Notes: generated from the sequence alone by a model not told the origin. Counted from the first letter of the stretch, positions 1-9,136 are shown. The stretch: DNA of 64,000 nt from Namhaeicola litoreus (GCF_042679565.1 NZ_JBHTMY010000003.1:1364001-1428000), one strand, 5' to 3'. Numbers and translations are program-made.

Positions 1-690
1 ATTTTTAATTTTACTCACTTCTGATTCATCTACTTTTCCTTCAAAAATCATTTTAGTCATATCTGCAATCAAAGCGATAGTTGTTCCTGCGTTAAAATTA
101 TTACTTTCTATCACCTGATCTCCTTCTTTTACAGGTATCTCTAAAATTGTACCCGGTACCGTAGCGCGAATATTTGTATTCGCCATTCCAGAAGAACTAA
201 CACTACCTTTTTTAATAATTTGATAATCATTTTGACTAATAATAACATCTTGTTTCGCTTGATTGTAATCCAATTCGAACTGTTCAAACTCTCTTCTTGA
301 AATAACTCCCGTATCAAAAAGCTTTTTATTTCTATTATAACTAATTTCTGAATTATTCAATTGAATCTTCGCTTTGTTTACACGCCCCATAGCATTACTC
401 AAGGCTTGTTCATTAGGTACAACCCTTATTTGTGCAATTAGGTCACCTTTTTTAACCTTAACTCCTTCTTCGAGATAAATTTTATCTATGATACCCGATA
501 CTTGCGGTTTAATTTCTACCTCTTCGAGCGGAGTAACTTTTCCTGTTGCCACTGTTTTTTTTGTAATACTTGTTTTGAATGGCTTTTCGGTATCAAAACT
601 CACAGGAGGTTTACTGTTCATTTTACCGAACCAAATTAATACAGCAATAAATAAAATTGCGATAATGGAAAAGATGATTATTTTTTTCAT
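1..690 (-). CDS. MacA/HlyD-type periplasmic adaptor, 3' part cut off
   Basis: This is the membrane-fusion adaptor of a MacAB-type tripartite exporter. It would bridge the inner-membrane permeases to an outer-membrane channel. I translated it by hand: it begins MKKIIIFSIIAILFIAVLIW, an N-terminal membrane anchor. A biotinyl-lipoyl-like half motif (SGIIDKIYLEEGVKVKKGD) follows, then an alpha-helical hairpin region and the second lipoyl half (PGTILEIPVKEGDQV). About 230 codons are visible, open to the window edge, so the C-terminal beta-barrel lies outside. It starts 24 bases after the permease at 715-1974 ends and closes an operon of ATPase, permease, permease, adaptor. The family call is firm; the cargo is unknown. 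Confidence 0.9.
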   Translation of the reverse strand, partial: MKKIIIFSIIAILFIAVLIWFGKMNSKPPVSFDTEKPFKTSITKKTVATGKVTPLEEVEIKPQVSGIIDKIYLEEGVKVKKGDLIAQIRVVPNEQALSNAMGRVNKAKIQLNNSEISYNRNKKLFDTGVISRREFEQFELDYNQAKQDVIISQNDYQIIKKGSVSSSGMANTNIRATVPGTILEIPVKEGDQVIESNNFNAGTTIALIADMTKMIFEGKVDESEVSKIKN

Positions 691-714
691 TTTAATGGTT
701 TATTTACTTTTAAT

Positions 715-1974
715 TTATTCTTCTCTTAATGCTTCTATAGGTTTAATCATTACCGCCCGTTGTGCAGGAATCATTCCGATTAGAGTACCGAGTATGACCA
801 ATGTCAGAACAGCTCCAATGGCAATAGGAATGTTTACTGTTGGATTAGTAAATGGAAAATCTAAATTTTGTGTTTTTGAATTGATAAACATCAATAAAAG
901 TCCTGCTAAAATAATTCCTAAAACTCCTGCTAATAGAGTCAAAAACACAGATTCTAATATAATTTGACTTTTTACTGCTTGCGGTGTCGCCCCTAATGCC
1001 CTTCTAATTCCAATTTCTTTTGTCCTTTCTTTCACCGTAATTAAAAGAATACTTGCAATAGCAATTACTCCGGCAATCAGTGTGGCAATTCCTACAAACC
1101 ATGTCAGGAATTTAATTCCTTTTACAAAACCTGTTATTTTACCAAACATTTCGCCAAAATTAAAAGACCCAAAAGCTCTTGTGTCATCGGGACTTACATT
1201 GTGTCTCTTTTTAAGTATGTCTTTTACATCTGTTTCTACTTTTTTAATGTCTGCATCATCATAGGCTGCAATGACCATCCAACCAATATCATCACCTGTA
1301 TTGTACATTTGACGAAAAGTAGAGAAGGGTATGTAAATAGAATCATCTCCTTCAAATCCCATACCGGGATTTTGCCTGTACACCCCGACTATATTAAAGA
1401 AACTCCCATTCACCTCAACATAGTTACCAACGATTTCTTCGTCTTTTTCAAAAAGATCATCTACCACTTTTTCTCCGATAATACATACCTTTTTCTTTTG
1501 CTCAATATCGCTAAGATTTAAAAATCGGCCTTGGTTAAGTTTTACTTTAGACACTTCATCTAAAATTGGGTAATCTCCAAAAACTTTATACGTTTTACTA
1601 TTTGTATTTCGTTTAACTGTAGCCGGTTCACCTCCAAAAACACCACTTACATTCCGTGGGGCTACAAACGCGATTTCGGGAATTTTGTTCTGGATATCTT
1701 CTACATCCTGAATTTTTAAATTCATCCATCTTCCTCTTTGAAAACCTTTGTAGGGTACTGTTGTGCGCTCACCCCATAAAAAAATACTATTCGTTGCAAG
1801 ATTGCTAAATTCTCTATCAAACCCATTCTCCATACCTCTTGCTGCACCCAGCAGCGTGATAAACAAAAACACGCCCCATAACACACCAATGACCGTAATG
1901 GCGGTGCGCAACTTGCTTTTTTTGATCGAATCAAAAATTTCTTGCCAAGTATCTCTATCAAAAATGAATTTCAT
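715..1974 (-). CDS. MacB-like ABC transporter permease (FtsX family), second of two
   Basis: This is an inner-membrane permease of the MacB/LolCE/FtsX type with 419 residues. There is one membrane segment near residues 25-50, then a large periplasmic MacB_PCD domain (about 55-275). Three C-terminal transmembrane helices follow, with the FtsX core motif (VKERTKEIGIRRALGATP) near 325 and a final PAQRAVMIKPIEALREE segment. It lacks the fused ATPase of E. coli MacB; the ATPase is the separate gene at 3218-3913. The upstream paralogue at 1985-3214 ends 10 bases before this start, so the two permeases probably form a heterodimer. Substrate unknown. Confidence 0.93.
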   Translation of the reverse strand: MKFIFDRDTWQEIFDSIKKSKLRTAITVIGVLWGVFLFITLLGAARGMENGFDREFSNLATNSIFLWGERTTVPYKGFQRGRWMNLKIQDVEDIQNKIPEIAFVAPRNVSGVFGGEPATVKRNTNSKTYKVFGDYPILDEVSKVKLNQGRFLNLSDIEQKKKVCIIGEKVVDDLFEKDEEIVGNYVEVNGSFFNIVGVYRQNPGMGFEGDDSIYIPFSTFRQMYNTGDDIGWMVIAAYDDADIKKVETDVKDILKKRHNVSPDDTRAFGSFNFGEMFGKITGFVKGIKFLTWFVGIATLIAGVIAIASILLITVKERTKEIGIRRALGATPQAVKSQIILESVFLTLLAGVLGIILAGLLLMFINSKTQNLDFPFTNPTVNIPIAIGAVLTLVILGTLIGMIPAQRAVMIKPIEALREE

Positions 1975-1984
1975 AATAATAATT

Positions 1985-3214
1985 TTAATCCTCTCCTAAG
2001 GCCACAATTGGTTTGATACTCGCCGCTCTTTTAGCCGGAATAAACCCTGCAATAGCTCCAACAACCACCAAAATGATAGTGGCAGTAATAACTGTAGATA
2101 AATTAACTTGTGGTTCTTTTATAAAATATTCTTGCAAGCTGTTACCTATCCGACTCAACACAAATACCGCGATCAACAAACCGATATAACCTGCAAGTGA
2201 GGTGATAAAGATCGATTCCTGCAGAATCAACCAAACAATTGATTTTGGGGATGCTCCTAACGCTTTTCTAATGCCTAATTCTTTGGTTCTTTCTTTAACG
2301 ACGAAAACCATAATATTTCCAATTCCTATTGCTCCGGCAAACAAAGTTCCAATACCTATAAATAGCACAATTAATTGAAGTACATTGGCAAATTGCATAT
2401 TTGCTTCTACATTCTCGAACACAGACCTAACACGGATACCACTTTGGTCATCTCTGGCAACACTATGTTTTTCTTTTAACGTCTTTGTTATATCAGACAC
2501 TAACTTTCTTGCACCGGGTATACCAATTTCCAGCTTATATGTGAGGTTGATTTGATCTATCTCGTCGGTGTTCTTATAGATCAATTGTGTTGTCGAAACT
2601 GGTAAATATACCCTTCGTTCCTCATTATCCCCTCCGGCATCTTCAAAAACACCGATCACCATGTAAGCCATACCATTGAGATTTATAAATGTACCTATGG
2701 CTTCTTCATTTCTATAGATATCTTCTTCTACCAGTCTACCAATAACTGCATACCTTCTCTTATTGATGATATCATCATTATTGATATAACGCCCTTTCGT
2801 AATGATGGTCTTTTCTAAAAACTGATGATCAGGCATAACGGCAGTTGCATTGTAACTTCCGGCCTCGTTTTTATATCTAACATTTACATTTTTGTAAATT
2901 CTGGGGGAAATGTATTCAATTTTATCTCCGTATTCCTTTTCTATAAGCGCCAGATCTTCATTTTTAAACTGAATCCTCCTGTTTTCCTTAAAACCTCCAT
3001 AAGGTTTTGAGGTTCTTCCGGCATAAATAAAAATGGCATTGGTAGCATCATCCATAAAAAATTCCTCGAATTGATTCTTCAATCCGTTGCCCATTCCAAA
3101 TAAAACCGTAAAAATAAAAATACCGAGTGCAACGGTAAATGCACCCAGAAAAGTTCTTAATTTATTTTTACCTATGGATTGAAAAATTTCCCTCCAACGA
3201 TCAATATCGAACAT
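1985..3214 (-). CDS. MacB-like ABC transporter permease (FtsX family), first of two
   Basis: This 409-residue permease has the same architecture as its neighbour. It has an N-terminal transmembrane helix (about 20-45) and a periplasmic MacB_PCD domain. The C-terminal FtsX domain has three helices, the cytoplasmic motif VKERTKELGIRKALGASP and the ending PAKRAASIKPIVALGED. It starts 3 bases after the ATPase gene stops, which implies translational coupling. Sequence similarity to the other permease is clear in the cytoplasmic loop but low in the periplasmic domain. This fits an asymmetric permease pair, as in many Bacteroidota exporters for peptides, lipids or antibiotics. Confidence 0.93.
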   Translation of the reverse strand: MFDIDRWREIFQSIGKNKLRTFLGAFTVALGIFIFTVLFGMGNGLKNQFEEFFMDDATNAIFIYAGRTSKPYGGFKENRRIQFKNEDLALIEKEYGDKIEYISPRIYKNVNVRYKNEAGSYNATAVMPDHQFLEKTIITKGRYINNDDIINKRRYAVIGRLVEEDIYRNEEAIGTFINLNGMAYMVIGVFEDAGGDNEERRVYLPVSTTQLIYKNTDEIDQINLTYKLEIGIPGARKLVSDITKTLKEKHSVARDDQSGIRVRSVFENVEANMQFANVLQLIVLFIGIGTLFAGAIGIGNIMVFVVKERTKELGIRKALGASPKSIVWLILQESIFITSLAGYIGLLIAVFVLSRIGNSLQEYFIKEPQVNLSTVITATIILVVVGAIAGFIPAKRAASIKPIVALGED

Positions 3215-3217
3215 AAT

Positions 3218-3913
3218 TTATGAATTCAGAACGACTTTTTTTACTTTTTCATCACTAGTGATCAATCCATCTTTTAAACGAACAATTCTTTCAGTTTGCT
3301 CAGCAATATCTTCCTCGTGTGTAATGACAAGAATTGTCATTCCTTCAGCATGAATTCCTCTTAATATTTCCATCACCTGCTCACCAGTTACAGAATCTAA
3401 AGCTCCGGTAGGTTCATCGGCAAGAATCAATTTTGGTTCTGTCACCAATGCTCTTGCTATTGCTACCCTTTGTTTTTGTCCACCAGAAAGCTCACTTGGT
3501 AAATGATTCGCCCAATCAGCTAAACCAACTTTATCTAAATAATCCATCGCCAGTTTCTGTCTGTCCTTTCGATTCACACCTTTGTAGTATAAGGGTAATG
3601 AAACATTCTCAACGGCAGTTTTATAACTAATTAAGTTGAACGACTGAAAAACAAAGCCCAAAAACTTATTTCTGAGCATGGCAGCCTTTTTCTCATCTAA
3701 TTTTTCAATTTTCAGATCATTTAAATAATACTCTCCTTTATCGTGTGTATCTAAAAGTCCTAAAATATTGAGCAAAGTAGATTTACCAGATCCTGATGAA
3801 CCCATAATGGACACAAATTCTCCTTCCTTAATTTCTAAATTTATGCCCTTTAAAACATGTAAAAAGTCTTTCCCCATGGGATAAGACTTATGCAGATCTA
3901 CGAGTTTTATCAT
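3218..3913 (-). CDS. ABC transporter ATPase, MacB/LolD type
   Basis: This 231-residue nucleotide-binding subunit powers the exporter encoded downstream. Walker A is GSSGSGKST (residues 38-46), the Q-loop is FVFQSFNL, the signature is LSGGQKQRVAIARAL and Walker B is LILADEPTGALD, followed by the switch His in VITHEE. Length and motifs fit the LolD/MacB branch. It is first in the operon and is followed by two permeases and an adaptor on the same strand. It is divergent from the DCC protein gene, with about 75 bases between, so promoters for both probably lie at 3914-3988. Confidence 0.95.
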   Translation of the reverse strand: MIKLVDLHKSYPMGKDFLHVLKGINLEIKEGEFVSIMGSSGSGKSTLLNILGLLDTHDKGEYYLNDLKIEKLDEKKAAMLRNKFLGFVFQSFNLISYKTAVENVSLPLYYKGVNRKDRQKLAMDYLDKVGLADWANHLPSELSGGQKQRVAIARALVTEPKLILADEPTGALDSVTGEQVMEILRGIHAEGMTILVITHEEDIAEQTERIVRLKDGLITSDEKVKKVVLNS

Positions 3914-3988
3914 CTTGATTATTAGATTTTTATACTTTATTATTTTTATTCACCAATCAAACTTACTTGATTGTTGTAATTTTATACC

Positions 3989-4396
3989 GTGAAAGAAAAT
4001 CAAAAGCCTATTATTTTTTTCGATGGTTATTGCAACTTGTGCAGTTCTTCTATACAATTTATCTTAAAGCGAGATAAAGCACAACAACTTTTATTTTCTT
4101 CACTACAATCAGACGCAGCGAAAGAGCTTTTGTTACATAATCAATCAAAAAATAATTTAGGAAATTCAGTCTTGTTTTTAGAGCAAAACAAAGTTTATGA
4201 AAAATCTGAAGCAGTTTTAAGAATTCTGAAATATTTGGATTTTCCTTACCGACTCCTAACCGTATTTAAATGGGTACCCATAAAAATACGAGATAAGCTG
4301 TACGATTTTGTGGCAAAACATAGATTCAAGTGGTTTGGAAGAAAAGAGATTTGTTATCGAAGTGCAAGCCACCATAAAGAGCGATTTATTGAATAA
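3989..4396 (+). CDS. DCC-family thiol-disulfide oxidoreductase (DUF393)
   Basis: This is a small 135-residue protein of the DCC/DUF393 family, predicted to be thioredoxin-like. The signature is near the N-terminus, FFDGYCNLCSSSIQF, giving Asp12, Cys15 and Cys18 as the likely redox motif. The reading frame begins with GTG; no ATG lies in frame upstream before a stop, so GTG is the best start. No signal peptide is seen, so it is probably cytoplasmic. It is a monocistronic unit ending in a strong hairpin terminator. The biochemical role of the family is poorly known. Confidence 0.88.
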   Translation: MKENQKPIIFFDGYCNLCSSSIQFILKRDKAQQLLFSSLQSDAAKELLLHNQSKNNLGNSVLFLEQNKVYEKSEAVLRILKYLDFPYRLLTVFKWVPIKIRDKLYDFVAKHRFKWFGRKEICYRSASHHKERFIE

Positions 4397-4399
4397 AAA

Positions 4400-4449
4400 A
4401 ACAGTTCAAAACATTTAGTCTTGAACTGTTAATCCCCTTTTTTTAAATT
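4400..4449. terminator. Bidirectional hairpin terminator
   Basis: Arms AACAGTTCAA (4400-4409) and TTGAACTGTT (4421-4430) are a perfect 10-base inverted repeat. A T tract follows on the plus strand and an A tract precedes it. It lies between the convergent DCC gene and the DUF2911 gene and can serve both. Confidence 0.8.
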
Positions 4450-4463
4450 AAATCCCTTTTTTT

Positions 4464-5027
4464 TTATGAAATTAGCTCCTCTTCAAGGTATAATGGCACT
4501 TTTACACGGGTTTCACCCCAAGCTAAGATCATTTGTGTCCCATAATTTTTTTGGTCAAAGCCTATTGTAAAAACATTGATGGGTTGTTCTAAAACAGCAG
4601 GCACTTCAATTCTTGCAACATCTAAGTCTTCATTGTAAAAGTAAGAGCCTAATGTATCTGTTTCGCTATTCAATATAATTGTCCAGTATGATTCTCCCGG
4701 TATTGTATAAAGTGAATAAGTTCCCTTTTTTACTAATTTATTTCCGAACATGGCATCTTGATAGAATTTGATTTCTGTTGTTTCATTTGCTCCGGTTCTC
4801 CAAACCTGCCCAAATGGAATTATTTCTCCAAATACTTTCTGTTTATCTGTTTCAGGTCTTCCATATACAACCCTTATTTGAGGTTCTCCATTTTGTACTT
4901 TTTTATAATAAGTGATATCGTGTGGTACTTCATCAAGATTTTTAAATGTTTGAGCTTGAGCCAAATTAATTGTTGAAATCAACATAGTAAACCACAGGAT
5001 CATTGCAAAAATTTTTAACTTTTTCAT
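4464..5027 (-). CDS. DUF2911 domain secreted protein
   Basis: This 187-residue protein has a Sec signal peptide (hydrophobic residues about 7-25, cleavage near AQAQT) followed by one DUF2911 domain. Family hallmarks are visible: RVVYGRPETDKQKVFGEIIP, GQVWRTGANETTEIKF, KKGTYSLYTIPGE and a tail around LAWGETRVKVPL. DUF2911 proteins are common in Bacteroidota and have no assigned function. Many carry one such domain of about 145 residues, as here. It is 62 bases downstream of the small secreted-protein genes on the same strand and could be co-transcribed with them. Confidence 0.9.
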   Translation of the reverse strand: MKKLKIFAMILWFTMLISTINLAQAQTFKNLDEVPHDITYYKKVQNGEPQIRVVYGRPETDKQKVFGEIIPFGQVWRTGANETTEIKFYQDAMFGNKLVKKGTYSLYTIPGESYWTIILNSETDTLGSYFYNEDLDVARIEVPAVLEQPINVFTIGFDQKNYGTQMILAWGETRVKVPLYLEEELIS

Positions 5028-5089
5028 AGCAATTTTTTTAATTTTTACGATTTCACAGGGCTAATTATTATACTTTATTTATTTATACC

Positions 5090-5455
5090 CTACTGAACCA
5101 CACTTATTCCTTCTCCTTTGTCTATGGTAATATCACTCGTAATTACAAAATCGTTTGTGTATACTTTTAAGGTATAAGTGCCATCTGATAATTTTGATTT
5201 ATCTATATCACAAACCTTTCCATCATTTGTGGACCCATGAATCAATTCGTGATTGGCAGGAGCTAAGATTTCATATTTGTAAAAACTTTCAGCAGAAGAC
5301 AAGTTTAATACATCAGAGCCTGAGTTATCTACGATAGTGATGGCTTCTTCTCCGTTTGGAAAAGTGGTTACATACTTTGTCACTTGACCTTTTTCTTGCG
5401 AAAATCCGACAATACTGATCAATAAAATGGCGATGGTGATAATGGTTGTTTTCAT
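5090..5455 (-). CDS. Small secreted protein, tandem copy A
   Basis: This 121-residue protein has a clear Sec signal peptide (MKTTIITIAILLISIVGFSQ). The mature part is predicted to be beta-rich and includes EEAITIVDNSGSDVLNL and SDGTYTLKVYTNDFVITSDI. The last segment resembles the strand pattern of Ig-like or T9SS sorting-type domains, but no sorting signal can be claimed. It is nearly identical to the protein at 5538-5909 over about 115 residues and diverges only at the extreme C-terminus (GEGISVVQ here). The upstream leader with a run of A and the sequence before the ATG are also shared, so the pair arose by tandem duplication. I do not recognise a function. Confidence 0.85.
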   Translation of the reverse strand: MKTTIITIAILLISIVGFSQEKGQVTKYVTTFPNGEEAITIVDNSGSDVLNLSSAESFYKYEILAPANHELIHGSTNDGKVCDIDKSKLSDGTYTLKVYTNDFVITSDITIDKGEGISVVQ

Positions 5456-5483
5456 AGCGTTTTCTTTTTTTAATTTGTAAAAT

Positions 5484-5528
5484 CCTTTTTTTATTATTTC
5501 CCTTTTTTTATTATTTCCCTTTTTTTAG
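5484..5528 (+). repeat. 17-base direct repeats of a T tract unit
   Basis: The unit CCTTTTTTTATTATTTC occurs at 5484-5500 and 5501-5517, and a third copy is truncated at 5518-5527. It lies between the two tandemly duplicated genes, upstream of copy A, where on the coding strand it reads as A-rich with GG spacers. Slippage during or after the gene duplication is a simple explanation. Confidence 0.85.
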
Positions 5529-5537
5529 ACCCTTGAT

Positions 5538-5909
5538 TTAAATTCCGATAATACCAGATTCTTCTAGTGATTTGTTTATAGTGATGTCGCTAGTAATCAC
5601 AAAATCGTCTGTGTACACTTTTAAGGTATAAGTTCCGTCTGATAATTTTGTTTTGTCGATATCACAAACTTTACCCTCATTGGAAGAACCGTGAATTAAT
5701 TCGTGATTGTTTGGTGCTAGAATTTCATATTTGTAAAAACTTTCTGCGGATGATAAATTTAAAACATCAGATCCTGAGTTATCCACGATGGTAATGGCTT
5801 CTTCTCCGTTTGGAAAAGTGGTTACATATTTTGTGACTTGACCTTTGTCTTGTGAAAATCCGGCAATACTGATCAATAAAATGGCGATGGTGATAATGGT
5901 AGTTTTCAT
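5538..5909 (-). CDS. Small secreted protein, tandem copy B
   Basis: This 123-residue paralogue of the protein at 5090-5455 has the same signal peptide with one Val-to-Ala change (MKTTIITIAILLISIAGFSQ). The mature region is almost the same, with substitutions such as ANHEL to NNHEL and TNDGK to SNEGK. The C-terminus differs (SLEESGIIGI). A single Cys (in GKVCDIDK) is conserved in both copies. It is the middle gene of a three-gene run of small exported proteins. Function unknown. Confidence 0.85.
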   Translation of the reverse strand: MKTTIITIAILLISIAGFSQDKGQVTKYVTTFPNGEEAITIVDNSGSDVLNLSSAESFYKYEILAPNNHELIHGSSNEGKVCDIDKTKLSDGTYTLKVYTDDFVITSDITINKSLEESGIIGI

Positions 5910-5934
5910 AGCGTTTTCTTTTTTATTTTTATAA

Positions 5935-6264
5935 TTAAATATTGTTTTCTGTTGTTGCTTCGTAGTTTACGGCATATTCATTTAATGAAAAAGCTCCTTC
6001 AATAAATTCAAATGCTTCACTAATAATGGTATTTTCATGAACAAATTCATGGTTATTGACAGAGAAGGTAGTGAGACCCTCTAAAAAACTGATATTAAAT
6101 TCGTTCTGTGTATTTATTTCAAGAACAAGTTCCTGATCCGAATTAAAATTTTTCGTTTCTGTTTTTAGGTCATATACTAAATCATCATTTAACACGTTTG
6201 ATTGTTGTGCATAACCAACTAAACCGGCGAAACTAAATACTAAGATTAAAACTGCGTTTTTCAT
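5935..6264 (-). CDS. Small secreted protein, divergent member of the cluster
   Basis: This 109-residue protein has a Sec signal peptide (MKNAVLILVFSFAGLVGYAQ) and an acidic, Asn/Glu-rich mature region. The segment FSVNNHEFVHENTI echoes the NNHELIHGS motif in the two downstream copies. It is therefore probably a distant member of the same family and the first gene of the minus-strand run. No domain is recognised. The start is the ATG preceding the signal peptide. Confidence 0.75.
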   Translation of the reverse strand: MKNAVLILVFSFAGLVGYAQQSNVLNDDLVYDLKTETKNFNSDQELVLEINTQNEFNISFLEGLTTFSVNNHEFVHENTIISEAFEFIEGAFSLNEYAVNYEATTENNI

Positions 6265-6874
6265 GATGTAAAATTTTTAAATTATTATTTGCTGTTTAAT
6301 CAGAGTTTTAAAAAAATTGTAAAAATTGTTTGTTGTTAAAATTTGTAATCTGATTTAATGTAGAACAAAATAGTAGCTTGCTATTTTATGACTTCATTAT
6401 TTCATTTCACTTTTAGAGGAGAGCTGTAAAAAAGTTTGTCACTCAATTACATTTCAAATGTAGCTACAAATCGAAGGATTAAACAATAGATAAAAATGGG
6501 AATTTTAAAAATCCCGATATTCCATGACACCTTTTTTCTACATTTTTTCTGAATTTATTTCGGTTTAATTATTTCATGAATTACTCTATATCAATACCTT
6601 AAATCCTTTTTTCAACACCTTAAACCAACAGTAAAAAAATGATTTTTTTATTGTGTTGTGTAGAAAAAAAAATCAAAAATTTTAGTTCTTAATCTTGTTA
6701 TACCAAAAATTAGGTATAATACAATTCGATAAAAATGGTTGATTTATTGCTTTAATCAGGTAGAATTGCCTTTCTTAAAGCTAGATGGGAATTCTCACAG
6801 AAAGTACTTTTTTCTGTAATTTCAAATTTTTTTCTCTCCGATAGGATGAAAAAAAGTTGTTTAAGAAATAAAAA
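6265..6874. other. 610-base AT-rich region without a convincing gene
   Basis: This is the upstream region of the small secreted-protein run and the downstream region of the LacI gene. Two partly matching segments, ATACCTTAAATC and ACACCTTAAACC, occur around 6590-6630. I see no tRNA, no strong terminator and no credible ORF. A minus-strand ORF at 6781-6990 overlaps the LacI gene out of frame and looks spurious. Confidence 0.6.
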
Positions 6875-7897
6875 TTAAGACTTGGATCGGGTAGATTTTC
6901 TTTGAATAAGATTCGTTTGTACGATTTTATGTTGCATTTCTTTATCCAAATATCCATTTTGAATTCTTGATAGTAAAATTTGGACCGCATTTTTACCCAT
7001 TAATTCTGAGTGCTGACTAATAGCCGTTAAAGAAGGAACCGTAAATTTTGTTAAAGATCCATTTGTAAACCCGATCACAGAAATTTGACCAGGCACCTTA
7101 TACCCAAGGTTTTGCACCAAATGCAAGGAAGCGACTGCAGAATGCTCATCAGCGCCCAGAATTCCGTCAACTTCTTCATGGTCCAGAAACTTCTTCAATT
7201 CAATTTCCAAATTTTCATGAGTAACTTCCAAAAAACGTGTAGCGCCAACCTTTATTTTACTGTCCTTTAACGCTTGAGCATAGCCCTTCTTTCTCAACTC
7301 ACAGACACTCGTATTGGAAATTGTAGAAAGAAATACCACATTTTTACATCCTTTTCTCAATAGAAAATAAGTGGCATCATAAGCACTTTTAAAGTCGTCA
7401 ATAGTAATTTTATCACAATTGATTTCATCCGTTACCCTATCAAAAAGCACGATTGGTATCTCCTGGTCCTGAATTTTCTTGATATGCTCATATTGCTTTT
7501 TCATTTGAGTCTCACTCGCCAAAGAAATCAACAAACCATCTATGTTGCTATTCAAAAAGGTATCAACACTTTCTCTTTCGCTTTGTAACTCTTCATTTGA
7601 AATACTGATAAGTGTTTTGTATTTGTTTTCTTTTGCCTCTTTTGTAATTCCGTGCACAGCCCTCGCGAAGAACTCATCAGTGATATTGGGAATGATTACA
7701 CCCAGACTAAATGACTTCTTTAATTTCAAACTTTGCGCAATAATATTTGGCACATAATTTAATTCTTTTGCCTTTTTCTTAACGCGAATTTTGGTTTCTT
7801 CACTAATATCATAACTATCATTCAGTGCTTTTGAGACAGTAGCCACAGAAACATTTAAAACTTTAGCTAATTCCTTTAAAGTAACCTTTTTTTCCAA
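6875..7897 (-). CDS. LacI-family transcriptional regulator
   Basis: This sugar-responsive repressor has an N-terminal LacI helix-turn-helix (TLKELAKVLNVSVATVSKAL), a hinge with KELNYVPN, and a periplasmic-binding-protein-like effector domain (from about residue 60 with LGVIIPNITDEFFARAV). The length is about 340 residues, normal for the family. No ATG precedes the HTH in frame. The TTG at 7897 places the HTH at the usual distance from the N-terminus; another TTG at 7942 would add 15 residues. It is the first gene on the left of the carbohydrate island and the only evident local regulator, so control of the Gfo/Idh-DUF1080 operon is a reasonable inference. Confidence 0.92.
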   Translation of the reverse strand: MEKKVTLKELAKVLNVSVATVSKALNDSYDISEETKIRVKKKAKELNYVPNIIAQSLKLKKSFSLGVIIPNITDEFFARAVHGITKEAKENKYKTLISISNEELQSERESVDTFLNSNIDGLLISLASETQMKKQYEHIKKIQDQEIPIVLFDRVTDEINCDKITIDDFKSAYDATYFLLRKGCKNVVFLSTISNTSVCELRKKGYAQALKDSKIKVGATRFLEVTHENLEIELKKFLDHEEVDGILGADEHSAVASLHLVQNLGYKVPGQISVIGFTNGSLTKFTVPSLTAISQHSELMGKNAVQILLSRIQNGYLDKEMQHKIVQTNLIQRKSTRSKS

Positions 7898-8003
7898 GTT
7901 TGTTTTTTTTTGGTGAATGCAAATGTAAAGATTCAATTTCAATTGAATTACGGAAGAATATAAATCAAACTAAAATTTTAAAAAAATAATTTTTACTTAA
8001 CTT

Positions 8004-9098
8004 TTATGTATTAATCAATATCCTTTGACCATTTCTCTGAGCAGATGTATAAATAGCTTTAACGATTCTTATATCTTTCAAACCTTCTTCGCCACTCACA
8101 ATTGGATTACTGCCATTCATAATTGCCAGGGCGTCATCATCCATTTGTTTCGCTTGTTGATTTCCTTTAAAAGGCAATAATCTTTCTCCTGCACTGGTTA
8201 CTCCTTGAACACCCGAATAAGATTGAAAAGGCTGAAGTCTATACCAACCATTTTCGCAATCTACCTTCAAATCATTGATATGCTCAGCAAAAGAACACTT
8301 GCCTTTTGCTTGCAATCCATTGTTAAATTCTAAATCAAAAATCATAGTTTCATCTACATTAAATGATGCAGGCCTTGTATTTTGACTTATAGCTGAGACA
8401 GCAATAGGCTCTAAACCAGAAGCATAACGAATTGCATTAAGCGGATAAACCCCCATGTCGTACATCGACCCACCACCTAATTCGGGATTACACTTCCAAT
8501 GGGAAGCATTACCTCCGGAACTCCTGTAACCTGCTTCTGCATAAATTTTTGAAATATTTCCAAAAGGTTTTGTTTTTGCCCATTCAATAATTTTTTGGGT
8601 GACAGGTTCGTGCTGCATTCTGTAACCGATGCTTAATTGCACCTTATTCTTTTTACATGAACTAATCATTTCTTCGCATTCACTCACAGAGACAGCCATG
8701 GGTTTTTCACACCACACATGTTTCCCTGCTTCAGCAGCCACAATTGAAAACTTTTTATGGAGACCATTCGGAAGAACAATATAAACTATATCAATATCAG
8801 GGTTATTCGCCAATTTGTGCATATTTTCATAGTTATACACATCAGAATCGAGGATTCCATATTTCCGTTGCCATTGTGGAATTTTTTCCGGAGAACCTGT
8901 CACTATACCTTTTAACTCACAAAACTGGGTGAGTTGCAAGGCAGGAGCCAACAAATCTGTACTGTAATATCCTAAACCAACCAATGCAACACCAAGTTTC
9001 TTTTTAGAAAAAAGTGCTCTTGCTAAGATTGAATAAGGCAAAGAACTTCCGACTGCACTTAAACTGACATTTCTTAAAAAGTTTCTGCGACTATTCAT
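8004..9098 (-). CDS. Gfo/Idh/MocA oxidoreductase with Tat signal (364 residues)
   Basis: This predicted NAD(P)-dependent sugar oxidoreductase has an N-terminal Tat-type signal (SRRNFLRNVSLSAVG, residues 3-17). A Rossmann fold follows (GVALVGLGYYS, residues 36-46), then the family EKP motif (131-133, catalytic Lys132) and a C-terminal alpha/beta domain containing GGSMYDMGVYPLN. The layout resembles glucose-fructose oxidoreductase, which is also Tat-exported with bound cofactor. It is separated by 133 bases from the next oxidoreductase, so it may have its own promoter as well as read-through. A role in 3-keto sugar formation or reduction is inferred from the neighbours. Confidence 0.9.
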   Translation of the reverse strand: MNSRRNFLRNVSLSAVGSSLPYSILARALFSKKKLGVALVGLGYYSTDLLAPALQLTQFCELKGIVTGSPEKIPQWQRKYGILDSDVYNYENMHKLANNPDIDIVYIVLPNGLHKKFSIVAAEAGKHVWCEKPMAVSVSECEEMISSCKKNKVQLSIGYRMQHEPVTQKIIEWAKTKPFGNISKIYAEAGYRSSGGNASHWKCNPELGGGSMYDMGVYPLNAIRYASGLEPIAVSAISQNTRPASFNVDETMIFDLEFNNGLQAKGKCSFAEHINDLKVDCENGWYRLQPFQSYSGVQGVTSAGERLLPFKGNQQAKQMDDDALAIMNGSNPIVSGEEGLKDIRIVKAIYTSAQRNGQRILINT

Positions 9099-9116
9099 TT
9101 TATCATTTATTTAAAA

Positions 9117-9136
9117 GATATCTCTTTAAAGATATC
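9117..9136. promoter_or_regulatory. Palindromic element with GATATC ends
   Basis: GATATC at 9117-9122 and again at 9131-9136 bracket TCTTTAAA, giving an imperfect dyad 18 bases upstream of the 364-residue oxidoreductase start. It could be an operator or the remains of a promoter. No regulator is known to bind this motif. Confidence 0.3.

Noticed and set aside
6781..6990. ORF of 69 codons overlapping the LacI gene
   Set aside because: It is in another frame of the same strand, overlaps the regulator's 3' end and has no recognisable features.
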